From assembly GCA_045661305.1 (NCBI GenBank), contig JAZRFJ010000045.1, forward strand, positions 1 to 31,148: 31,148 nucleotides of DNA, given 5' to 3'. This DNA comes from UMGS1840 sp045661305. GTDB taxonomy: Bacteria > Bacillota > Clostridia > UMGS1840. Below are positions 15,906 to 22,730 of this stretch, piece by piece. Both the position numbers and the translations under genes were made by a program. The notes under the pieces are model-generated. The model saw only the letters and a program-made list of their open reading frames with translations, ran no database searches and was not told the DNA's origin. How positions within the stretch are numbered: position 1 is the stretch's first letter; every line of letters begins with the position of its first letter.

Positions 15906-16415
15906 ATCAGCGTCAAAGAATTACCTATCAATGAGGAAATTAAAGAAAAAGAGGTTCGTGTTGTTGGAACAGACGGTTCACAGCTCGGTGTTCTTCCAAT
16001 TGCGGATGCACTTTCAGCAGCAGAAAGCAGAAATCTCGATTTAGTTATGATTTCTCCGAAAGCTGTTCCTCCCGTATGCCGTATTATGGATTACGGAAAA
16101 TACAAGTTTGAACAAACTAAAAAAGAAAAAGAAATCAAAAAAAATCAGAAGGTTATCAGTGTTAAAGAGGTTCGTCTTTCAGTAAACATTGATACTCACG
16201 ATTTTAACACAAAGCTCAACCAGGCTGTTAAGTTTTTAAAGTCTGGCGATAAGGTTAAGGTTTCAATCCGTTTCAGAGGACGTGAAATGGCACATACACA
16301 TCTTGGTGAGGGTATACTCACAAGATTTGCAGAGGGTATTTCAGAAGTTGGTGTTGTTGACAAACAGCCTAAAATGGAAGGCAGAAGCATGGTAATGTTT
16401 TTGTCATCAAAATAA
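15906..16415 (+). CDS. infC: translation initiation factor IF-3, with AUC start
   Basis: IF-3 prevents premature 70S formation and checks the start codon. The full frame starts at an ATC at 15906 (ATC-AGC-GTC-AAA-GAA), nine bases after AGGGG, and gives 169 residues beginning with Ile-coded Met then SVKELPINEEI. The first ATG, at 16047, would delete the N-terminal domain. The in-frame stop upstream is at 15885, and no ATG, GTG or TTG with a binding site lies between. Hallmarks: PPVCRIMDYGKYKFEQ, EVRLSVNIDTHDFNTKL, and VKVSIRFRGREM. AUU/AUC starts are a conserved feature of infC and let IF-3 repress its own translation. Followed by rpmI and rplT. Confidence 0.93.
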   Translation: MSVKELPINEEIKEKEVRVVGTDGSQLGVLPIADALSAAESRNLDLVMISPKAVPPVCRIMDYGKYKFEQTKKEKEIKKNQKVISVKEVRLSVNIDTHDFNTKLNQAVKFLKSGDKVKVSIRFRGREMAHTHLGEGILTRFAEGISEVGVVDKQPKMEGRSMVMFLSSK

Positions 16416-16466
16416 ATTTACATTGTTTATAAAATAAGAAGATATCTTGGAGAGGAGTTTTTAACT

Positions 16467-16664
16467 ATGCCAAAAATTAAGACACACAGAGGAGCTGCAA
16501 AAAGATTTTCAGTTACCAAAAATGGAAAAATTAAAAGATCTAAAGCAGGAAGACGCCATATTCTTAACAAAAAAACAACTAAAAGAAAAAGACATTTGAG
16601 AATGGGTGGATATGCCAGCGAAGCAAATGTAGCAACTATCAAAAAGTTGATTCCTTATAAATAA
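16467..16664 (+). CDS. rpmI: 50S ribosomal protein L35
   Basis: A 65-residue, highly basic protein starting MPKIKTHRGAAKRFSVT and containing RRHILNKKTTKRKRHLR, the L35 signature. GGAGAGGAG lies just upstream. It is the middle gene of the infC-rpmI-rplT operon and takes part in large-subunit structure. Confidence 0.98.
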   Translation: MPKIKTHRGAAKRFSVTKNGKIKRSKAGRRHILNKKTTKRKRHLRMGGYASEANVATIKKLIPYK

Positions 16665-16695
16665 GATCTTAGAAAAATACGGAGGATTATAGGTT

Positions 16696-17049
16696 ATGGC
16701 TAGAATTAAATGTGCAGTAACTACAAGAAGAAGACATAAAAAAATATTAAAGCTTGCTAAAGGCTACAGAGGTGCTAAAAGTAAACTTTTCAGAACAGCT
16801 AACGAAGCTGTAATGAAATCACTTGTTTACTCTTACATCGGAAGAAAACAGAAAAAGAGAGAATTCAGACAGTTGTGGATTGCAAGAATCAACGCTGCTG
16901 CAAGAATGAATGGTATCAGCTATTCAAGACTTATGAACGGTCTTAAAAGAGCTAATATCGAAATCAACAGAAAAATGCTTTCAGAAATCGCTATTGCTGA
17001 CCCTAAAGCATTTACAGAGTTGGTTGAAAAAGCAAAAGCTGCTCTTTAA
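16696..17049 (+). CDS. rplT: 50S ribosomal protein L20
   Basis: A 117-residue protein starting MARIKCAVTTRRRHKKILK, with the conserved GYRGAKSKLFRTANEAVMKS segment and RINAAARMNGISYS. L20 binds 23S rRNA early in 50S assembly. In Bacillus it also represses its own operon through the leader, and this operon has a matching attenuator. GGAGG precedes the ATG. It is the last gene before a terminator. Confidence 0.98.
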   Translation: MARIKCAVTTRRRHKKILKLAKGYRGAKSKLFRTANEAVMKSLVYSYIGRKQKKREFRQLWIARINAAARMNGISYSRLMNGLKRANIEINRKMLSEIAIADPKAFTELVEKAKAAL

Positions 17050-17076
17050 TATTTAATTTAATATTATAAGAAGTGA

Positions 17077-17107
17077 GGGGGAAATTTTTTAATTTCCCTC
17101 TTTTATT
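17077..17107 (+). terminator. terminator of the infC-rpmI-rplT operon
   Basis: A 10-bp stem (17077-17086 with 17091-17100, one G-U pair), a 4-base loop and a U-rich run at 17101-17104 and beyond. Confidence 0.82.
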
Positions 17108-17130
17108 ATTTAAAAATAATAAAAACGAAA

Positions 17131-17169
17131 AAGAGGTTTGGAAAAATAAAAAAAATTTCCAAACCTCTT
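17131..17169 (-). terminator. terminator of the ferredoxin gene
   Basis: A perfect 14-bp stem (17131-17144 with 17156-17169). In the minus direction it is followed by a T-rich tract. It lies just past the ferredoxin stop. Confidence 0.85.
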
Positions 17170-17186
17170 AGTTTCAAAAAATCAAA

Positions 17187-17357
17187 TTAGTCTTCTACAG
17201 GAGCGCCAACCGGACAAACACCGGCACAAGCACCACAGTCTATACAAGAATCTGCATCGATAACATAGATGTCATCCCCTGCTGAGATAGCTCCACATGG
17301 GCATTCTGCTTCACAGTTTCCACAGCTGATGCAAGCGTCTGTAATTTTGTAAGCCAT
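17187..17357 (-). CDS. 2[4Fe-4S] ferredoxin
   Basis: A 56-residue clostridial-type electron carrier with two clusters. The first CxxCxxCxxxC set is C9, C12, C15, C19 and the second C38, C41, C44, C48; C21 is an extra cysteine. The start is the ATG at 17357: GGAGGT lies about eight bases ahead, while the in-frame ATG five codons earlier overlaps that site. It stands alone between a promoter and its own terminator. It probably serves as a low-potential electron carrier for anaerobic metabolism; the partner enzymes are not in the window. Confidence 0.96.
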   Translation of the reverse strand: MAYKITDACISCGNCEAECPCGAISAGDDIYVIDADSCIDCGACAGVCPVGAPVED

Positions 17358-17396
17358 TTCGTGTACCTCCATAAAGATTTATATAATAAATTTATA

Positions 17397-17426
17397 TACA
17401 TAATAATATAATACTACATTTGTCAA
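17397..17426 (-). promoter_or_regulatory. probable ferredoxin promoter
   Basis: A perfect minus-strand TTGACA at 17421-17426. The -10 is ambiguous in a TA-rich run: TTATGT at 17 bases, TATGTA at 18, or TATTAT at 15. The -35 is convincing; the exact start is not. Confidence 0.5.
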
Positions 17427-17489
17427 GCATTTGCAAGTCTTTTTTACAAAAAACTTTATTTTTTTAGTTTTTTTCGTTTTTCTTGCTTT

Positions 17490-18314
17490 TTAAAGTAATT
17501 TTTTAAGTTTTTCACTGATTTCTTCAACAGCATTCACGGGATAATCCTCAATTTGACCATTATCACACATTTTGGCAATATCAGGGTCTATCGGAATTTT
17601 TGCCACAGCATCAATTCCAAGTCTTTTTGCAATATTTTCTATCTGGCTTTCACCATAAATATAATGAATTTTATCACACTCATCACATTTAAAATATGAC
17701 ATATTTTCAACTATACCCAAAATAGGTATATTCATCATATTTGCCATATTAACAGCTTTTTCAACTATCATTCCTACAAGCTCCTGCGGTGATGTAACAA
17801 TTATTACACCATCAAGTGGCAATGACTGAAAAACAGTAAGCGGAACATCGCCTGTTCCCGGTGGCATATCAACAAACATAAAATCGACATCTGCCCATAT
17901 AATATCAGTCCAGAACTGTTTTACAGCACCTGCTATAACAGGACCTCTCCAAATAACAGGTGTTGTTTCGCTTTCCAAAAGCAAATTAAGAGACATAATC
18001 TCAACACCGTTTTTACTCTTTGCAGGAAACGCTCCAAAATCTGTTCCCTCAATCTTCTGATTTATACCAAAAGCCTTTGGAATTGACGGACCTGTTATAT
18101 CGGCATCTAAAATAGCAGAATTATATCCTTTTTTATTCATAGCTGATGCTAATAAAGAAGTAACAAGGGACTTCCCTACCCCACCTTTTCCGCTTACTAC
18201 ACCGATTACCTTTTTTATATGACTAAGCTCATTTGGCTTTTCCAAAAAGCTTTTGCTTTCATTTTCACACTTCTCACTACATGAACTGCAGTCATGATTA
18301 CACTGCTGACTCAT
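17490..18314 (-). CDS. Mrp/ApbC-type iron-sulfur cluster carrier ATPase
   Basis: A P-loop ATPase of about 274 residues that binds and transfers Fe-S clusters. An N-terminal cysteine set (C5, C9, C12, C16), as in Nbp35-like proteins, precedes the deviant Walker A GKGGVGKS (42-49). DADITGPSIP, VDMPPGTGD and PQELVGMIVEKAVNM follow, and a C-terminal CDEC provides the CxxC cluster site. The start ATG 18314 is preceded by AAGGAG at 11 bases; an upstream in-frame start 13 codons earlier lacks a site. It reads from its own promoter and lies about 1.3 kb from the iscU and nifS genes, so a role in cluster delivery fits. Confidence 0.93.
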   Translation of the reverse strand: MSQQCNHDCSSCSEKCENESKSFLEKPNELSHIKKVIGVVSGKGGVGKSLVTSLLASAMNKKGYNSAILDADITGPSIPKAFGINQKIEGTDFGAFPAKSKNGVEIMSLNLLLESETTPVIWRGPVIAGAVKQFWTDIIWADVDFMFVDMPPGTGDVPLTVFQSLPLDGVIIVTSPQELVGMIVEKAVNMANMMNIPILGIVENMSYFKCDECDKIHYIYGESQIENIAKRLGIDAVAKIPIDPDIAKMCDNGQIEDYPVNAVEEISEKLKKLL

Positions 18315-18358
18315 CTTTATAATCTCTCCTTTCAAAAAATTATCCGTTACCACAGTTG

Positions 18359-18387
18359 ATTTTACACTATTTTTTTGTATTTGTCAA
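18359..18387 (-). promoter_or_regulatory. mrp promoter
   Basis: Minus-strand TTGACA (18382-18387), 17 bases, TAAAAT (18359-18364). Confidence 0.75.
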
Positions 18388-18537
18388 CCCGCATGAGAAA
18401 TTTGGGCTAATTTTATGGCTAAAATCTAATTTTTATTAAAAATCAGATGGGAATTTGTACAATATTTCATTCATATTGTTATAGTAATAAATATTCATTC
18501 AAATATTTATATATGTTGTATTTTTTCATTAAAACAC

Positions 18538-18566
18538 TTGACAAAAATGTAAATTTCTGTTACTAT
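18538..18566 (+). promoter_or_regulatory. tRNA-Ser promoter
   Basis: TTGACA (18538-18543), 17 bases, TACTAT (18561-18566), with an extended -10 TG. It starts about 22 bases before the mature tRNA 5' end. Confidence 0.8.
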
Positions 18567-18594
18567 TTTAATGTTGAGAGTTTAATTTATATTT

Positions 18595-18686
18595 GGAGAT
18601 GTACCCAAGTGGTTGAAGGGTCCGGATTCGAAATCCGGTAGGTCGGTTTTGCCGGCGCTAGGGTTCAAATCCCTACATCTCCGCCA
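18595..18686 (+). tRNA. tRNA-Ser, anticodon CGA
   Basis: The 7-bp acceptor stem GGAGATG (18595-18601) pairs with CATCTCC (18676-18682), followed by G and an encoded CCA. The anticodon stem CCGGA/TCCGG encloses the loop TTCGAAA, which gives anticodon CGA (codon UCG). A long variable arm (about 18639-18658) makes it a class II tRNA, as expected for serine. The T loop reads GGTTCAAATCC. Length is 92 bases. It is a single gene between its own promoter and a terminator. Confidence 0.97.
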
Positions 18687-18689
18687 ACT

Positions 18690-18724
18690 AAAACCGTGAA
18701 CTTTATAAGTTTACGGTTTTTAAT
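18690..18724 (+). terminator. terminator of the tRNA-Ser transcript
   Basis: A stem of about 14 bp (18690-18703 with 18707-18720, one G-U pair), a 3-base loop and a short T-rich tail, just after the tRNA CCA end. Confidence 0.85.
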
Positions 18725-18759
18725 TTATTTAACATATCTATTTTAATATAACAAAATTC

Positions 18760-19458
18760 TTATTTTTCTCTCTGCCTTTTTTCTCTTTTCTTCCAGCTTA
18801 TAAAACCATAAATATCATTTATAAAAAACATAACAAAACATATCACCATTGGCAGATAGGAAAAATCATAGATTGTTGCCATTATCCACAAAATCACAAG
18901 CACAATATCATTACAGGCATAGGCAACTGCATAATAAGAATTTCTTAAAATCATAAGGTATGAAGCAAGGAAGCTTGTTGAAACAGATAAAGTGCTGAAA
19001 AAAAGATTCGGTGTATCAAAATATTTCAAAATATAATAAAAAATATATGTTACCAAAACTGTGAGAATAATCATCATAACTATTTTAAATTTACTAAGCT
19101 TACTGATTTTTACTTCATTTGTTTTTTCTGCTTTTTCATATGGATTTTTAATCCATGAAATAACAGACATAACTGCACTTGGCATCGTCATTCCAAGGTA
19201 TGTTATCATTTCACCGTAATAACGAAATCTATATGAGGTTATTGCGTAAAGAATACTAAATATAACAGTAAGTATTTGTCCCCAGACATCGCCCTTTGCT
19301 ATAAAAATAAGTGCTGTTACACCTATCATACTTCCCAAAGCTGTACTCCAAATAAATTCTCCTGTCAGAATGTTTGCAACCATAACTGAAAAAAGTGAAA
19401 TAAGCCACAAAAGCCATTCTCGTTTTTTCAAAGTCAAAAAAGGATTATAAAATTTCAT
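18760..19458 (-). CDS. PnuC-like nicotinamide riboside (vitamin) transporter
   Basis: A 232-residue membrane protein with about seven hydrophobic segments. The PnuC pattern is seen in AKGDVWGQILTVIFSILYA, YYGEMITYLGMTMPSAVM and SWIKNPYEKA, and in the C-terminal half NDIVLVILWIMA and FFINDIYGFISWKKR. PnuC proteins import nicotinamide riboside; relatives carry thiamin or riboflavin, so the substrate is uncertain. The start ATG 19458 follows a GGGGGGAG site; an in-frame earlier start 15 codons upstream lacks one. It follows iscU after a 128-base structured gap and is convergent with the tRNA gene. Confidence 0.87.
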   Translation of the reverse strand: MKFYNPFLTLKKREWLLWLISLFSVMVANILTGEFIWSTALGSMIGVTALIFIAKGDVWGQILTVIFSILYAITSYRFRYYGEMITYLGMTMPSAVMSVISWIKNPYEKAEKTNEVKISKLSKFKIVMMIILTVLVTYIFYYILKYFDTPNLFFSTLSVSTSFLASYLMILRNSYYAVAYACNDIVLVILWIMATIYDFSYLPMVICFVMFFINDIYGFISWKKREKRQREK

Positions 19459-19492
19459 TTTTCTCCCCCCACAAAACACAAAAACCCGCAAA

Positions 19493-19565
19493 TGTATCTT
19501 CAAAGACCTAATGATACACTCACGAGTTTTTCACATTCTACAAAAACTCACTACCCGGTGGCAGT
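19493..19565 (-). promoter_or_regulatory. structured intergenic RNA between iscU and the pnuC-like gene, with a terminator-like hairpin
   Basis: In the minus-strand RNA three hairpins occur in order. The first is a 6-bp stem (19560-19565 with 19550-19555, loop 19556-19559) flanked by AAAAACT and followed by a U run. The second is an 8-bp stem (19542-19549 with 19524-19531). The third is a 6-bp stem (19513-19518 with 19493-19498). The AGUUUUU strand can pair either with the upstream AAAAACU or with the downstream AAAAACUC, so the first two folds compete. It could simply terminate iscU transcripts or regulate pnuC. It matches none of the riboswitches I know. Confidence 0.45.
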
Positions 19566-19586
19566 TTTTATGTTTTTTTATTTTTA

Positions 19587-20015
19587 TTAATGCTCTTTAT
19601 GACATGTTTCGCAACAGCCGTCACATTCGTATTTAATTTCAGGCTTACCGATTTTTTTATAATAATCGTTTACTGCTGCCTTTATTGCTTCTTCAGCAAG
19701 GACAGAGCAATGCACCTTTACAGGCGGAAGTCCGTCTAAAGCCTCCATAACAGCTTTATTTGTAAGCTGTAACGCTTCGTCAATAGTTTTTCCTCTAACC
19801 ATTTCTGTTGCCATACTGCTTGTTGCAACTGCAGCTCCACAGCCGAAGGTTTTGAATTTAACATCAACAATGACATCGTCTACTATTTTAAGAAAAATCT
19901 TCATTATATCGCCGCATTTTGCGTTTCCAACCTGACCTACGCCCGATGCGTCTTCAATTTCTCCAACATTTCTCGGATTCATAAAATGATCCATTACTTT
20001 TTCTGAATAATCCAT
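19587..20015 (-). CDS. iscU: IscU/NifU-type iron-sulfur scaffold protein
   Basis: A 142-residue scaffold on which [2Fe-2S] or [4Fe-4S] clusters are built from NifS-derived sulfur. The three ligand cysteines are C34 (in NAKCGD, with D36), C59 (in FGCGAA) and C103 (in VHCSVLAEEA, next to H102). A C-terminal tail, CDGCCETCHKEH, adds four cysteines and two histidines beyond the usual core. AAGGAG precedes the ATG. The nifS stop is 20 bases upstream, so the two are co-transcribed. Confidence 0.95.
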   Translation of the reverse strand: MDYSEKVMDHFMNPRNVGEIEDASGVGQVGNAKCGDIMKIFLKIVDDVIVDVKFKTFGCGAAVATSSMATEMVRGKTIDEALQLTNKAVMEALDGLPPVKVHCSVLAEEAIKAAVNDYYKKIGKPEIKYECDGCCETCHKEH

Positions 20016-20035
20016 AGTCTGCTCCTTGTTATTCT

Positions 20036-21214
20036 TTATTCACCTTTGTAAAGTGGGGACATAAGACGAAGCTTATGAACAATTTCAGAAAGCTTGTCTG
20101 CTGTGTATTTGATATCTTCTTTTGTTATATCAGAAGAAAGTGTCAATCTGAGTGAGCCATGTGCAATTTCATGCGGAAGTCCCATTGCAAGAAGAACATG
20201 TGAGGGATCCAAAGAGCCTGAAGTACAAGCCGAACCGCTTGAAGCACATATTCCGTTAAAATCAAGCCACAAAAGAAGTGATTCACCCTCTATAAATTCA
20301 AAACAGAAATTAACATTGTTGTTAAGTCTTTTTTCGGGGTGTCCATTATATTTTATATTCGGGATTTTTTCTTCAATAAGCTTTTTTAAGTATTCCCTTT
20401 TTTCTCTCATTTCAGCCTGTTTTTTGTCAATATCAGTAAGTGCTTCTTCAAGCGCAACTGCCATACCTGCAATACCACCGATATTTTCAGTTCCGCCACG
20501 CTTCTTATTTTCCTGAGCACCGCCATCCATAAATGGAACAATCTTTGTGCCTTTTTTTACAATAAGAGCACCTATCCCTTTCGGACCATGGAACTTATGT
20601 CCTGAAAGAGAAAGCATATCAACGCCCAAATCTTTAAAATCTATCTTCTCTGCACCAACAGCCTGAACTGCATCTGTGTGAAAGCATACACCTTTTTCGT
20701 GTGCAATTTCACAAGCCTCTTTTATCGGCTGGATAGTCCCAACCTCATTATTTGCGTACATTATTGATACTAACGCAGTATCATCTCTTATTTTATCTCT
20801 CAAATCATCAAGATTTATAAGTCCGTATTCATCAACATCAAGATAAGTAACATCATATCCTTCTTTCTCAAGCGCTTCGCAGCTGTGAAGTATTGCATGA
20901 TGCTCAATTTTTGTTGTAATAATATGTTTTCCTTTTTTGGGATTTGCTTTAAGAAAGCCCTTTAATGCCCAGTTATCCGCTTCAGTTCCGCAGCCTGTAA
21001 AATAAACCTCTTTTTCATCACAATTAAGACACTTAGCTATTGTTTTTCTTGCTTCGTCAATAATTGCCTTACTCTGTTTGCCTACAGAATAAATTGAAGA
21101 CGGATTCCCGTAATTCATTCTGTAAACTTCGTTCATTTTTTCTATAACCTTTTCCGACATCGGAGTAGTAGCGGCGTTATCAAGATATACAAATCTGCGG
21201 TTATTTTCTGCCAT
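20036..21214 (-). CDS. nifS: NifS/IscS-type cysteine desulfurase
   Basis: This PLP enzyme turns cysteine into alanine and a persulfide for Fe-S assembly. From ATG 21214 (392 residues) the sequence starts MAENNRRFVYLDNAATTP. It has EHHAILHSC with the ring-stacking H106, the PLP lysine K207 in SGHKFHGPKG, and the mobile-loop active-site C330 in SSGSACTSGS. The short loop is that of group I (NifS/IscS). AGGAG precedes the ATG by eight bases; the TTG just before it has no better claim. Its partner iscU follows. No Rrf2/IscR regulator gene is present nearby. Confidence 0.95.
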   Translation of the reverse strand: MAENNRRFVYLDNAATTPMSEKVIEKMNEVYRMNYGNPSSIYSVGKQSKAIIDEARKTIAKCLNCDEKEVYFTGCGTEADNWALKGFLKANPKKGKHIITTKIEHHAILHSCEALEKEGYDVTYLDVDEYGLINLDDLRDKIRDDTALVSIMYANNEVGTIQPIKEACEIAHEKGVCFHTDAVQAVGAEKIDFKDLGVDMLSLSGHKFHGPKGIGALIVKKGTKIVPFMDGGAQENKKRGGTENIGGIAGMAVALEEALTDIDKKQAEMREKREYLKKLIEEKIPNIKYNGHPEKRLNNNVNFCFEFIEGESLLLWLDFNGICASSGSACTSGSLDPSHVLLAMGLPHEIAHGSLRLTLSSDITKEDIKYTADKLSEIVHKLRLMSPLYKGE

Positions 21215-21241
21215 CAAAAGCTCTCCTTTTTAAAACTAATT

Positions 21242-22480
21242 TTATTTAACTTCGTTTATGCTGATAGTTCTTGTATGCTGTGTGTGGAACCATTCCTTCT
21301 GATTTTTCTTTGCTATACCTATAAAGGCAATCGGGAGCCATGTATATGTGAATACAAGGTATGGTATATAGTAAAGTATTGACTTTGTTGTAAGCTTTTT
21401 CTCAAGCCACAAAATAAGCGGGGTATAACAAAGCTGTGCAAAAAAGAAAACATTCCATACTAAATCAGGCATAACCTCATAAGGCATAAACCACAACTTA
21501 ACATCCGGGAAAAGTCCCTGTACAAAGCCCATAACAAGAGTTACAGCCATTGTAACCATCATAAGTGGCTGAACAAGATATACCATACAGTCAAAGCAGC
21601 GGATATCCTTGTCTACAAAAAGCTTTTTGAGAAGCTTTGGAACATAACGGGAAGCAACATCAGAATGACCCTGCATCCATCTTACTCTCTGTTTCCATGA
21701 CTGTGAAAGTGTAAGCGGTTTTTCATCATATACAATAGCCTTATCGTTCCAGCCTACAAGTACATTATGTGTCATAAGCTCCATAGTATACTCCATGTCT
21801 TCAGCAAGACATTTTGCACCCCATGTATATTCTTTTAAGATACTTGTTTTAACAGCAAAGCCTGTTCCGTTTAATTGGTTTGGAAGTCCGATGTTATATC
21901 TTGCAGTCTGATAAAGCTTGTTAATACAAGTAAAAGTCATAGCGTAAGCAGCAGTAATCCATGTGTCATAAGGATTTTTTGTTTCAACATAACCCTGTAC
22001 TGCTTCATATCCCTGACATAAGCGTTTATTTATTTCATTCAAGAATTCTTCATGAGCAATATTATCAGCATCAAAAACGCAAAACGCATCATATTCTCTT
22101 TCACCTTCAAAAACTGTTCTGAAAGCCCAATCCATAGCATAACCTTTTCCGCGTTCTGTTTCGTTTGTTCTTTCTAAAACATTTGCACCTGCTTCACGGG
22201 CAATTTTTGCAGTATTATCTGTGCAGTTATCGGCAATAACGAATATATCATACTTGTCTTTATCATAGTTGATTGCCTTTAAGCTTTCTACCATGTTCCC
22301 TATAACCTGCTGCTCATTGTGAGCTGCAACAAAAAGAGCAAAGGTATGCTTCTTATCAACCTTCACTTCTCTTTCTTTTCTTGGAAGCCAAGCAAAAAGA
22401 GAAACGGCAAAATGATAAATAATAAGTGAGTACATTATAGCCTGAATTACAATACTAAGAGTATACACTACTGTTTGCAT
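21242..22480 (-). CDS. membrane-bound family 2 glycosyltransferase
   Basis: A GT2 enzyme of about 412 residues with one N-terminal membrane helix, a cytoplasmic catalytic domain, and about three or four C-terminal helices. Catalytic features: FVIADNCTDNT (D84), the DAD motif in FCVFDADN (137-139), AEDMEYT (227-228) and QRVRW (264-268). The last is typical of processive beta-glycosyltransferases such as cellulose, hyaluronan or poly-N-acetylglucosamine synthases. The product is unknown, and no partner export or deacetylase genes are nearby. The start ATG 22480 follows GGAGGT by ten bases; an in-frame TTG at 22498 overlaps it. Only 27 bases separate its stop from nifS, so nifS and iscU probably share its promoter. 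Confidence 0.88.
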   Translation of the reverse strand: MQTVVYTLSIVIQAIMYSLIIYHFAVSLFAWLPRKEREVKVDKKHTFALFVAAHNEQQVIGNMVESLKAINYDKDKYDIFVIADNCTDNTAKIAREAGANVLERTNETERGKGYAMDWAFRTVFEGEREYDAFCVFDADNIAHEEFLNEINKRLCQGYEAVQGYVETKNPYDTWITAAYAMTFTCINKLYQTARYNIGLPNQLNGTGFAVKTSILKEYTWGAKCLAEDMEYTMELMTHNVLVGWNDKAIVYDEKPLTLSQSWKQRVRWMQGHSDVASRYVPKLLKKLFVDKDIRCFDCMVYLVQPLMMVTMAVTLVMGFVQGLFPDVKLWFMPYEVMPDLVWNVFFFAQLCYTPLILWLEKKLTTKSILYYIPYLVFTYTWLPIAFIGIAKKNQKEWFHTQHTRTISINEVK

Positions 22481-22546
22481 AGATTTAATTACCTCCAATA
22501 ATTAAAAATACTTAAAAATTTAATGTGAAACTAAGTCATCTTTATA

Positions 22547-22575
22547 TATATAACACATTTTTTGTGAAAATGCAA
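22547..22575 (-). promoter_or_regulatory. promoter of the glycosyltransferase-nifS-iscU transcript
   Basis: Minus-strand TTGCAT (22570-22575), 17 bases, TATATA (22547-22552). Confidence 0.6.
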
Positions 22576-22645
22576 TAGATTTTTTAAATTTTTTTGTTAA
22601 TTTTATAAAATTTTTTTTATAGCTTTCAAAAAAAGTCAAAAATGC

Positions 22646-22674
22646 TGGACAAAAAAGTTTTTTTATTATATTAT
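22646..22674 (+). promoter_or_regulatory. radA promoter
   Basis: TGGACA (22646-22651), 17 bases, TATTAT (22669-22674), about 55 bases before the radA ATG. Divergent from the glycosyltransferase promoter. Confidence 0.6.
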
Positions 22675-22730
22675 ATACTTATACTGTATTTTTATTACAT
22701 ATGAAAATATGAAAGAAGGGTTTTGAAAAA

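Noticed and set aside
16047..16415. infC starting at the first ATG
   Set aside because: It would remove the conserved N-terminal domain; the AUC at 15906 with AGGGG restores full length.
18420..18452. AT-rich hairpin upstream of the mrp promoter
   Set aside because: Imperfect stem of almost only A-T pairs with no associated transcript end; not strong enough to call.
18447..18641. 64-codon open frame running into the tRNA gene
   Set aside because: It covers the tRNA promoter and half the tRNA, and has no homology-like features.
20094..20516. Plus-strand 140-codon open frame
   Set aside because: Antisense shadow of nifS.
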